Positions 1 through 7,193 of a stretch of DNA of 32,434 nt are shown here, in pieces. This stretch comes from Bacteroidota bacterium. GTDB taxonomy: Bacteria > Bacteroidota > Bacteroidia > Flavobacteriales_F > PHOS-HE28. Numbering within the stretch: position 1 is the stretch's first letter; every line of letters starts with the position of its first letter. A program made the position numbers and the translations under genes. The stretch spans positions 1 to 32,434 of the forward strand of contig JAFEAI010000116.1 of the NCBI GenBank assembly GCA_018266475.1, read 5' to 3'. Below the pieces are notes generated by a model, which did not search any database, was not told the DNA's origin, and saw only the letters and a list, made by a program, of their open reading frames with translations.

Positions 1-3000
1 ATCTCGGACTATACCCTGGACCTGTACTACCTCGGCCCGAACGGCACCACCGTCACCTCCACCGTTGCGGTGAACACCAATGCGGCGCATGTTACCGGAG
101 TGAACTACCGCACACGGGGGCTGGCCTTCAGCCCCAATGGCCGTTACCTGTATTTCGCGCAGCCGTTCTTGCCGAACCTGGGCTACGTGGACCTGCAGGA
201 CCCGGCCCTCGCCATCCACGACGTGGGCGCCCAGTTAGGCATCAACATCGCACCCTATGGTTCCGGCCAGATCAATTGCAATGCGGTCCCTGCCGGCGGG
301 TCCGGCGTTTATCTGCCATCGAGCACCGGTCTCGCCGTGATGCAGAACGCCAATGCCCCTGTTTCCGCAACATGGCAATCCCCAGCAATTTCCACCGCCC
401 CGATAAATGCACCGCCCGCTTCGGCATTTGCCCTGCTTCCGGCCTTTGGCGGTTTCACCCAATACCTGATGGACCCGCAGAACTACAACGACCAGCAGAT
501 CCCCAGCCTGCTGCAACAAGCCTGCTGCCAAGCCAACGAGCGCATACCCGAGGCCAACCACAACAACAACTTCGCAGGCACCACCACCCAAGCAACACCC
601 TGGACCCCGCAGAACAACCCGCTCGCCAGCGCACCGCTCTGCGCCCCGCCGGGCGGCCAGGCGGGCCATGTGTTCTTCGCCCAGGACTTCACGGTACAGA
701 CCGGCGCCAAGCTCTATGTGCGCGACATGGAATGGCGCTTCGGGCCCAATGCCCGCCTGATCGTACAAAAGGGCGCCTTCGCGCAATTCGACAACTGCAT
801 ATTGCGCGGTGATGCTTGCGCACCCGGCAAATGGCCTGGCGTGGAGTTGTACGGAACCCCCACCGCCATACAGGGGCACAGCGCCTACCCGGCAGACCAA
901 GGCCGCTTGGTGCTCAACAACAGCACCGTGCAGGATGCCGTGGTGGGCGTTACCGTGGGCAAAAAGGACATCTTCGGCATCGTGGTGGGCACCGGCGGCA
1001 TTTTGGAGGCTACCGGCAGCTCCTTCCGCAACTGCCGCATAGGCGTGAACTTCTATCCCTACCAGAACAAGCTCTCCAACGGCAGCCCCACCGGCAACCG
1101 CAGCACCTTTGTCCGCACCACCTTCACTGCGGATGCCGCCTTCATCAGCCCCCTGGACTTTTCCCTGCACGCCCAACTGTGGAAGGTGGACGGTATCCGC
1201 TTTATGGGCTGCACCTTTAACAACCTGCGCACCACCGAGCACAACAGCAGCCAGCTCGGCAGGGGCATACACGGCTTGGATGCGAATTTCCAGGTGCTTA
1301 GCCTTTGCGGCGACCCCGGCCCCGTGCCCCCCGGCCAATGCCAGAACGTGTTAGCCACCCGCTTCGCCGGCCTGGATATGGGCATACGCGCCGCCAATGC
1401 CGTAACCGCCCGCAACTTCACCGTGGACTATGCCGAATTTTCCAACAACGTCTGCGGCGTGTACGCCAACAGCGTGCTCAACTTCGAGGTGCATAACAGC
1501 AACTTCCAAGTGGGGAGCAGCAAGGCAACAAGTTACACGGGACAAGATGATGAGCAGTATTGGCAAGGTGCTCACCGCGGCATTTACAGTTTCAAAAGCT
1601 GGGGCTTCTTGGTGGACGACAACACACTCACCAACAACCCCAATGCGACCACCACCCAACTGGAGGGCATTGTAACGGGTTACAGTGAGGCCCACAACGA
1701 TGTGGTGTTCCGCAACCACGCCAGCAACTTGCAAACCGGCTTTGCCGGCGAAGGCATCTGCGCGGACCCCAGCAACCGCGCACTGATCGGTCTCACCTAT
1801 CTGTGCAACACCAACAGCGGCAACGTGAACGACATCTGGGACCGACGGGTGACAAGCGACCCAAGCACTTTCGCCAACCAGACCATCCGCACCACCCAAG
1901 GTTCCTACAGCCGTCCGGCCGACAACAGTTTTGGGCAGCAAGCAGGTGGACACTTGGACCTCAAGAACACCAACTATCCCAACAACACCTTGGGCTACAA
2001 TTGGACCCTGCCTTCGGTACCCTACGAACCGATCTATTACAGCACAGGCGTGTACCCCAACAACATGGACGGCAGCGGCAACCTGATCGTGCGCCCCGCC
2101 AATAACTGCGCTTCCCGGGTGCTGCCGCAGATCCCCGATCCATATCCCGGCCCCGTTGCGCTTCGCAGCCACTACTTGGGCATGGCCCAAACCCACAAAA
2201 CGGCCTACGGCAACACCCGCTACCTGTACGACCAACTGATCGATGGCGGAAGTACCGACGAGACCGTGCAGGAGATCCAAAGCACTTGGCCCAGTGAAGC
2301 TTGGGAATTGCGCCAAGCCTTGCTGGGCAAATCGCCCTATTTGAGCACGGACGTACTCTTCGAGGTTGTGAAGAAGAACATCATGCCCCCGGCCTTGGTG
2401 GCGGAGATCTGCATCGCCAACCCCGAAGCCACTAAGAAGGAAGGCTTCCTGAAGTGGTTGCAGTATGAGTCGCCCTGCCTGATGCCCCAATACCTGATCG
2501 ACAACATTGAGGCCAGCTGGGAAACCAAGACCTACCGCACCACCATGGAGGACAACCTGGCCTACCAGCACCAAGCCATGAGCCAAGCATTGGACCTGGT
2601 GTTGGCCAGTTACCACGCCGACACCTTGGTGGAGCAGGTGGACAGCATCCGCGCCACCTGGCAGGTGCTGCGCACCACCTCTGCCCGCTATGCCGAGATC
2701 CTCACCTACCTGCAACAGGACAACTTCGACAGTGCTTACGCCGTGATGGACAGGCTGCCGGTGGAGTTCAAGCTGAAGGAAAAGGAGATCAGTGAAAAGG
2801 ACCGCACCAAGCAGTTCATTAGCATTGTGCAGGGCTACCGCAATGGCGGCAGGAGCGAAGCTGACCTGAACGAAGGCGAGCTGAACGCCTTGCGCGCCTT
2901 GGCTGCGGACGCCTACGACCGCCCGGCGGAATGGGCGCAGAACATCCTGTGCTTCGGCTACGGAGAGTGCCGGCCCGCACCGTCCGGCGGAGATGATAAC

Positions 3001-3303
3001 GGCGGGATGAAGGCCATGCGCAAGCCTGTTGGGGCTTCGCAGGCGACCACTCCTGCTCTCTCCATTTTCCCGAACCCGGCTACGGTGTTCGCCACCTTCG
3101 CATACACGCTGCCACGAACCCCTGGAACGGCTTGGCTGGCCGTGCGGGACATCACCGGGCGCGAACTGGCCCGCATCCCCGTGGCCCAGGCCGAAGGCCA
3201 GGCCGTGTGGGACACCCGCGCCGTGGCACCCGGCACCTACATGGTGGAACTCGTGAACGACGGTGTTTCCTTGGGTACCGTAAAGCTGGTGGTGAAGCAA
3301 TGA
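1..3303 (+). CDS. Large secreted beta-helix protein with T9SS type A sorting domain (5' truncated by window edge)
   Basis: The reading frame is open from base 1, so the true start lies outside the window; 1100 residues are visible. The first ~60 residues resemble the end of a beta-propeller (GLAFSPNGRYLYFAQ). The middle, about residues 220-700, is rich in Asn, Thr and Gly with repeated hydrophobic/Asn rungs (for example FRNCRIGVNFYPY), as in right-handed parallel beta-helices. A more helical, charged stretch follows (~730-980). The last ~80 residues form a T9SS type A sorting domain: a PNP motif (LSIFPNPATVFATF), a D-x-x-G-R-E-L turn, and a final GTYMVEL / KLVVKQ. It should therefore be exported through the outer membrane by T9SS and anchored or released at the surface. 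Adhesin-like or polysaccharide-binding roles are possible but unproven. The stop codon overlaps the next start (ATGA), so the two genes are probably one transcript. Confidence 0.88.
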   Translation: MSDYTLDLYYLGPNGTTVTSTVAVNTNAAHVTGVNYRTRGLAFSPNGRYLYFAQPFLPNLGYVDLQDPALAIHDVGAQLGINIAPYGSGQINCNAVPAGGSGVYLPSSTGLAVMQNANAPVSATWQSPAISTAPINAPPASAFALLPAFGGFTQYLMDPQNYNDQQIPSLLQQACCQANERIPEANHNNNFAGTTTQATPWTPQNNPLASAPLCAPPGGQAGHVFFAQDFTVQTGAKLYVRDMEWRFGPNARLIVQKGAFAQFDNCILRGDACAPGKWPGVELYGTPTAIQGHSAYPADQGRLVLNNSTVQDAVVGVTVGKKDIFGIVVGTGGILEATGSSFRNCRIGVNFYPYQNKLSNGSPTGNRSTFVRTTFTADAAFISPLDFSLHAQLWKVDGIRFMGCTFNNLRTTEHNSSQLGRGIHGLDANFQVLSLCGDPGPVPPGQCQNVLATRFAGLDMGIRAANAVTARNFTVDYAEFSNNVCGVYANSVLNFEVHNSNFQVGSSKATSYTGQDDEQYWQGAHRGIYSFKSWGFLVDDNTLTNNPNATTTQLEGIVTGYSEAHNDVVFRNHASNLQTGFAGEGICADPSNRALIGLTYLCNTNSGNVNDIWDRRVTSDPSTFANQTIRTTQGSYSRPADNSFGQQAGGHLDLKNTNYPNNTLGYNWTLPSVPYEPIYYSTGVYPNNMDGSGNLIVRPANNCASRVLPQIPDPYPGPVALRSHYLGMAQTHKTAYGNTRYLYDQLIDGGSTDETVQEIQSTWPSEAWELRQALLGKSPYLSTDVLFEVVKKNIMPPALVAEICIANPEATKKEGFLKWLQYESPCLMPQYLIDNIEASWETKTYRTTMEDNLAYQHQAMSQALDLVLASYHADTLVEQVDSIRATWQVLRTTSARYAEILTYLQQDNFDSAYAVMDRLPVEFKLKEKEISEKDRTKQFISIVQGYRNGGRSEADLNEGELNALRALAADAYDRPAEWAQNILCFGYGECRPAPSGGDDNGGMKAMRKPVGASQATTPALSIFPNPATVFATFAYTLPRTPGTAWLAVRDITGRELARIPVAQAEGQAVWDTRAVAPGTYMVELVNDGVSLGTVKLVVKQ

Positions 3304-4847
3304 ACCTGCGCAACCTTGCTGCGGTGGCCATCTTGGCCACCGCAGCAACGGCTGCCCAGCAGCCGTTCGACCTGGACATGAGCTTCAGGACCCAGTTCTT
3401 GATTGGTCCATCTGGTGGTGGCCCCGCCCCACCCCAAGTTTTCGATGTCATGGAGCGCCCTGATGGGAAGATCATTGTTTCCGGGATCTTTGTTCCGCCT
3501 GGAACCGACCCCACTACTTCTCGCCTTGGTGGCCTGCTAACTGCTGAAGGGAGCTGGATCCCCAAACCCGCCGACTTCCCTTACTCGGACTATTATTCCC
3601 TTATGGGAGGCAAGATGGCGCCATGGGGCGAGGAAAGGTTCTATGTTGGGACTCCCTTGGGGGGTATGGCACGATACTGGATAGACGGTGCTCGGGACAG
3701 TGTGTACCCTGTACCTGACCCCAAGGTTGGCGATGGGCAAGCCTTTGATTTCCATGTATTCCCGGACGGGCGGGTGTTGAAGGCCGGCAACTTCTGGCTT
3801 CATGATACCCTGCGTGGCTTTGTGGCCATGGATTACGGACTGGTGTGGCTCAACAACGATGGCAGCTTAGATACCACACGCATACACCGGAGGATCAACC
3901 TCTTCGGCGCGATCACGAGGATCCAGGAACTACCCGACGGTAGGTTCATCTGTGGAGGGGGAGGCGGGTTGTTTGAAGGCGACTCCATCAGTGACTTCGT
4001 CTTTCGCATCCACGCCGATGGCAGCCTGGACACCACCTTCCATGCGCCATGGATGGACTATGGAGCTGTGATCGGGATCCTCCCTCAATCCGATGACAAG
4101 ATCCTGGTGGCGGGCGTGTTTCATATAGCAGGAGACCCGGATACACTTGGCCTGGTCCGGCTCCTGCCGGATGGCACCATGGATGCGTCCTTCAATAATC
4201 ACATGGACAATCTTGCCACTTATGAGTCCGGGGTCACTAGAAGGCAAGGGGTTTTAGGCGTACTTCCCATTGGATCGAACATGTTGGCCATAACCGGGGG
4301 ATTTGACCAGATCGATGGACAAACCAGAGGCGGCATTGCCATGCTGGATACAGCGGGCCATTTGCTGCCAGGCTTTTTCGAGGGCAATGGTTGCGGCGCA
4401 TGGTATTCTTGGCCTAACGAAAATGGGCCGTATAAGCATATCAAGGGCATTGAACCCGCCCAGGACGGCGGTTACTTCATCTATGGCTCGTACTCCGGCT
4501 ACGATGACGGTACTACCAACGACCCAAGCCAACGGTTCATAAGTAAGCTTTATGGGTTGAACGTGGGCATAAACGAGCACACCGCCAGCCCACTACAGCC
4601 ATTGGAGATAGCACCCAACCCCAGCAATGGCGGGGCGGTACAGCTAACCGTGGGCACGGCGCCCAAGCACGCCACGCTGAGCATCCACGATGCCAGCGGG
4701 CGCGTGGTGCTGCAGGAGGTGTGGCCCGCAGGGGCGTATACGCACACGATGCGGGCTGGCCTGCTGGCGCCGGGCACGTACATGTTGTGCGTACAAGAGG
4801 AAGAACAACGAACGCGCTACTCGGGAAAACTGATCGTACTGCCATGA
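3300..4847 (+). CDS. Delta-60 repeat protein with T9SS type A sorting domain
   Basis: I chose the ATG at 3300, which overlaps the upstream TGA, because it opens a good signal peptide (MNLRNLAAVAILATAATAAQ); the frame is open further upstream but that part is a shadow of the previous gene. The product has 515 residues. After the signal peptide come several delta-60-type repeats with the usual pattern of a DGK/DDK-I-hydrophobic-GG/AG strand and a DGSLDTTF-like strand: DGKIIVSGIF, DGRFICGGG, HADGSLDTTF, DDKILVAGVF, DGTMDASF. These probably form a beta-propeller. The C-terminal ~80 residues carry the sorting domain (APNPSNGG, DASGRVV, LLAPGTYML, KLIVLP). It is a surface or secreted protein of unknown ligand. 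Base composition is visibly less GC-rich than its neighbours, mainly in the propeller part. Confidence 0.88.
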   Translation: MNLRNLAAVAILATAATAAQQPFDLDMSFRTQFLIGPSGGGPAPPQVFDVMERPDGKIIVSGIFVPPGTDPTTSRLGGLLTAEGSWIPKPADFPYSDYYSLMGGKMAPWGEERFYVGTPLGGMARYWIDGARDSVYPVPDPKVGDGQAFDFHVFPDGRVLKAGNFWLHDTLRGFVAMDYGLVWLNNDGSLDTTRIHRRINLFGAITRIQELPDGRFICGGGGGLFEGDSISDFVFRIHADGSLDTTFHAPWMDYGAVIGILPQSDDKILVAGVFHIAGDPDTLGLVRLLPDGTMDASFNNHMDNLATYESGVTRRQGVLGVLPIGSNMLAITGGFDQIDGQTRGGIAMLDTAGHLLPGFFEGNGCGAWYSWPNENGPYKHIKGIEPAQDGGYFIYGSYSGYDDGTTNDPSQRFISKLYGLNVGINEHTASPLQPLEIAPNPSNGGAVQLTVGTAPKHATLSIHDASGRVVLQEVWPAGAYTHTMRAGLLAPGTYMLCVQEEEQRTRYSGKLIVLP

Positions 4848-4899
4848 AGCACCCGCACAGCAAGGTCCGCTGCGGGACGGCGGAATAAAGGCCGCCAAT

Positions 4900-4943
4900 T
4901 GGACGGGCATGGACCATTCCGGAGAATGGTCCATGCCCGTCCA
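4900..4943. terminator. Perfect 20-bp hairpin, probable terminator
   Basis: Arms 4900-4919 and 4924-4943 are exact reverse complements around a 4-base loop (CGGA). It lies 52 bases after the stop of the delta-60 gene and before the biotin protein gene. Only a weak T-tract follows (ATTTCTGT), so termination efficiency is uncertain, but place and stability fit an intrinsic terminator or mRNA 3' end. It also makes a biotin-protein start at 4909, inside the hairpin, unlikely. Confidence 0.6.
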
Positions 4944-5046
4944 TTTCTGTCCATGCCGGCCCGGAACAACATGCCCCATTACCTTCGCCCCGCGCAACGG
5001 GACCTGTGAACATCCTTCGCGGCCATTTGTTGCACCCACCACCTGC

Positions 5047-5580
5047 ATGGCAGCCAAGCTTTTCGCCACCGTCAATTCCTCGGCAGCTCCCTTGGAGTTG
5101 GAACGTACCACGCCGGGCGGGCCTTGGGCCACGGCAGGCGGATTCGCGCCGGACTTGGTGCGCACTGGTCCTGGTACTTACAGCCTGGTGCTGGGCAACC
5201 GTTCCTTCCGGGTGCTGGTGCTGAAGCACGACAAGGAGGCCGGCACGGTGCGTCTGCGCATCGGCGCGCATTGCCACACCGTGCGCCTGGGGGACGAGCG
5301 CGCACGCCTGATGCAGGTGCTGGGCATAGGCCGCAGCACGCGCACCATGGCCAGCGAGCTGAAGGCGCCCATGCCCGGGCTGGTGCTGAAAGTGCTGGTG
5401 AAGGAAGGGGATGCAGTGAAGAAGAACGACCCGCTGCTGATCCTGGAGGCCATGAAGATGGAGAACGTGATCAAGTGTACCGGTGACGGAACCGTAAAAA
5501 AGGTACACGCCCAGGAGCGTGCAGCCGTGGAAAAAGGCCAGCCCCTGCTGAGCTTTCAAAAAACCAAACCCAGCGAATGA
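5047..5580 (+). CDS. Biotin/lipoyl carrier protein (acyl-CoA carboxylase BCCP subunit)
   Basis: I place the start at ATG 5047 (MAAKLFATVN); the upstream in-frame codons run through the hairpin at 4900-4943. The product has 177 residues. The N-terminal ~95 residues are a beta-rich region of the type found in Bacteroidota carboxylase carrier subunits. The C-terminal ~75 residues form a biotinyl domain: APMPGLVLKVLVKEGD, then EAMKMEN with the biotin-accepting lysine at residue 137, then a second half ending GQPLLSF. Biotin-dependent acetyl- or propionyl-CoA carboxylases use such a protein to carry CO2 between the carboxylase and transferase subunits. Neither partner subunit is in the window, so the complex it serves is unknown. 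The stop overlaps the following lipoprotein start (ATGA), suggesting co-translation. Confidence 0.88.
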   Translation: MAAKLFATVNSSAAPLELERTTPGGPWATAGGFAPDLVRTGPGTYSLVLGNRSFRVLVLKHDKEAGTVRLRIGAHCHTVRLGDERARLMQVLGIGRSTRTMASELKAPMPGLVLKVLVKEGDAVKKNDPLLILEAMKMENVIKCTGDGTVKKVHAQERAAVEKGQPLLSFQKTKPSE

Positions 5581-6422
5581 AGATGAAGAAACAAGCACTC
5601 CCCGCATTGGCCCTGTTGATGCTTGCCGCCTGCGGCCAACCTGCCGCCCCCCCGCCTCCCCCGCCCGCACCGGCCCCTGACACGGCAGCCACCAAGCCTG
5701 CGGAGCGCCCGGCGCTGGTGGCCCCAGCGGATGCCAAGCTGAAGTTGACGGTGGCCCCCCCGGCAGCAGCCTTCCCGGAGGCCGCCCTGAAGCTGGACAC
5801 CTTGGTCCCCAATGCCAAGGCCATGAAGGCGCAGTACAAGTTCAAGGTCTCCGGCTTCGACCTGAAAGCGCAAACCCCTGATGCGGCCACCCGCGGCTGC
5901 GCCAACAGCAAGGACGGGCAGCACATCCACTTCATCCTGAACAACAAGCCCTACATCGCCGAGTACACGGCCGACTTTGCCGAAAAGGCCGAACCCGGGC
6001 TGAACGTGGCATTGTGCTTCCTGAGCCGCAGCTACCATGAAAGCCTGAAGAACAACGCCTCGGTGGTGCTCAAGCAGTTCACCATGCCCGGCAAGGACGG
6101 GCTGGCCGCCGGCACCGACTTCAGCACCGCGCCCACGCTCTTCTACAGCCGCCCCAAGGGCGATTACAAGAAACTGGACGGCGACAAGATCCTGCTTGAT
6201 TTCTACCTGCTGAACACCGACCTGGAAAAGCTGGGCTACAGCATCCGCGCCACCATCGACGGCGAGGCATGGACCATCAACAAGTGGGACGCCTACTTCA
6301 TCGAGGGCCTGGAACTGGGCAAGCACACGGTGCGGCTGGAGCTGCTGGACAAGGACGGCAAACTGGTGCCCGGCCCCTTCAACGACAGCGGCGTGCGCGA
6401 GTTCAACTACTTGGCAAGCTGA
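5577..6422 (+). CDS. Lipoprotein of unknown function with Pro-rich linker
   Basis: The 281-residue product starts with a lipoprotein signal peptide and lipobox (LMLAAC, Cys at about residue 19). A low-complexity Ala/Pro linker follows, including six consecutive prolines. The rest is a compact globular region of ~220 residues with one HIHFILNNKPY stretch and several beta-strand-like segments near the end (GKHTVRLELLDKDGK), typical of an immunoglobulin-like or jelly-roll fold. I do not recognise the family. ATG 5577 overlaps the BCCP stop; a start two codons later (MKK) is equally possible. It should be anchored in the inner or outer membrane facing the periplasm. A perfect hairpin at 6442 ends the unit. 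Confidence 0.8.
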   Translation: MKMKKQALPALALLMLAACGQPAAPPPPPPAPAPDTAATKPAERPALVAPADAKLKLTVAPPAAAFPEAALKLDTLVPNAKAMKAQYKFKVSGFDLKAQTPDAATRGCANSKDGQHIHFILNNKPYIAEYTADFAEKAEPGLNVALCFLSRSYHESLKNNASVVLKQFTMPGKDGLAAGTDFSTAPTLFYSRPKGDYKKLDGDKILLDFYLLNTDLEKLGYSIRATIDGEAWTINKWDAYFIEGLELGKHTVRLELLDKDGKLVPGPFNDSGVREFNYLAS

Positions 6423-6441
6423 CCCGCTCGGCCTGAACATG

Positions 6442-6480
6442 GCAGAAGCCCCGGACGAATGGTTCGTCCGGGGCTTCTGC
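6442..6480. terminator. Perfect 18-bp hairpin, probable terminator
   Basis: Arms 6442-6459 and 6463-6480 are exact reverse complements around a 3-base loop (TGG). It starts 20 bases after the lipoprotein stop. Like the hairpin at 4900 it lacks a strong T-tract. It could work in either direction. Confidence 0.6.
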
Positions 6481-6508
6481 TGTTGGGCTGGCGTTACACC
6501 CCCCTTCC

Positions 6509-6573
6509 GCATGTGCCCCTGTAGCCTTCCGGCAGGCCCAACGGGGCCATGCCGGAAGGCACATTGGCATCAC
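6509..6573. repeat. 65-bp palindromic intergenic repeat, copy 1
   Basis: This copy matches 6641-6705 at 63 of 65 positions in direct orientation. It folds on itself: an inner stem of CTTCCGGCA / TGCCGGAAG flanked by an outer ATGTGCC / GGCACAT pair. It resembles REP-type (repetitive extragenic palindromic) elements. Copy number in the rest of the genome cannot be judged here. Confidence 0.75.
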
Positions 6574-6640
6574 ACCGCTGTGGTAACCAACCTCATCCGG
6601 CAGCGGCTTCACCTCGGCTGACCAATTGGTTGCACGAGCG

Positions 6641-6705
6641 GCATGTGCCCCTGTAGCCTCCCGGCAGGCCCAACGGGGCCCTGCCGGAAGGCACATTGGC
6701 ATCAC
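6641..6705. repeat. 65-bp palindromic intergenic repeat, copy 2
   Basis: Second direct copy, with offset 132 bp. It differs from copy 1 at two bases, one in the left arm and one just before the right arm. Its last four bases contain the reverse-strand stop codon of the lipoprotein gene ending at 6702, so the hairpin sits exactly at that gene's 3' end and may act as its terminator or RNA stabiliser. Confidence 0.75.
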
Positions 6706-7193
6706 TTCAGCACTTTGCAGCGTTCGCGCAATAAATTCTTCTTCAGCAAGCCGTTGATCTCCTTCACCGGATCCGCCATGGTGCCGCGCAAGCCGCAATC
6801 GCAGAGGGATTCAAGCGGGTCGCGGTCCATCAGCATGGCCTCCATTTCCGCCAACGGCGGAGCCTCCTGCAAGGCCGCATATTCCGCGTAGGTCATGCGC
6901 AAAAAGCCGGTGTTCAGCCCAATGCCCTTGTTGTCCAGCCAATGGTTGTTGCCCAGCTTGGTGGGCAGCCGCAGCTTGCCGTCCAGCAGCAGGTCCTTCG
7001 GCTGCGGGTAGGACAGGATGTGCTGCCGGTCCTCGCTCAGGCCCACCGGCACCTTGTCGTGAAGGTCCTGCTTGGTGCGGTACACCATCAGGGGGCGGGT
7101 GCGTTCGGCCATGCCTTCCGCGGTGGCGGTGGCCTTGCGCCCAGCGCATCCCGCCGATAGGCACAGGAGCAGTGCGATAGCGGTGGTCTTCAT
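6702..7193 (-). CDS. Small lipoprotein downstream of C10 protease, unknown function
   Basis: The start is the ATG at 7191-7193, which overlaps the stop of the upstream protease gene (ATGA) and opens a lipoprotein signal peptide (MKTTAIALLLCLSAGC). The product has 163 residues and the predicted lipidated Cys is at about residue 16. The mature part is charged and mostly helical towards the C-terminus, with a short Cys pair (ESLCDCGLRG) and one more Cys near the end (RERCKVLK). No family is recognised. The tight overlap means it is translated with the C10 protease, so a partner, chaperone or inhibitor role for that protease is a reasonable but untested guess. The stop codon lies in repeat copy 2. 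Confidence 0.75.
   Translation of the reverse strand: MKTTAIALLLCLSAGCAGRKATATAEGMAERTRPLMVYRTKQDLHDKVPVGLSEDRQHILSYPQPKDLLLDGKLRLPTKLGNNHWLDNKGIGLNTGFLRMTYAEYAALQEAPPLAEMEAMLMDRDPLESLCDCGLRGTMADPVKEINGLLKKNLLRERCKVLK

Noticed and set aside
1351..3348. Long open frame on the minus strand opposite the beta-helix gene
   Set aside because: It is a high-GC antisense shadow: residues are His/Val/Gly/Ala-rich without domains, and the plus-strand gene has clear sorting and signal motifs.
6403..6798. Minus-strand frame with a repeated peptide (MPMCLPA...ACRxATGAHA)
   Set aside because: The peptide repeat only reflects the two 65-bp palindromic DNA repeats; it crosses a terminator hairpin and has no normal start context.
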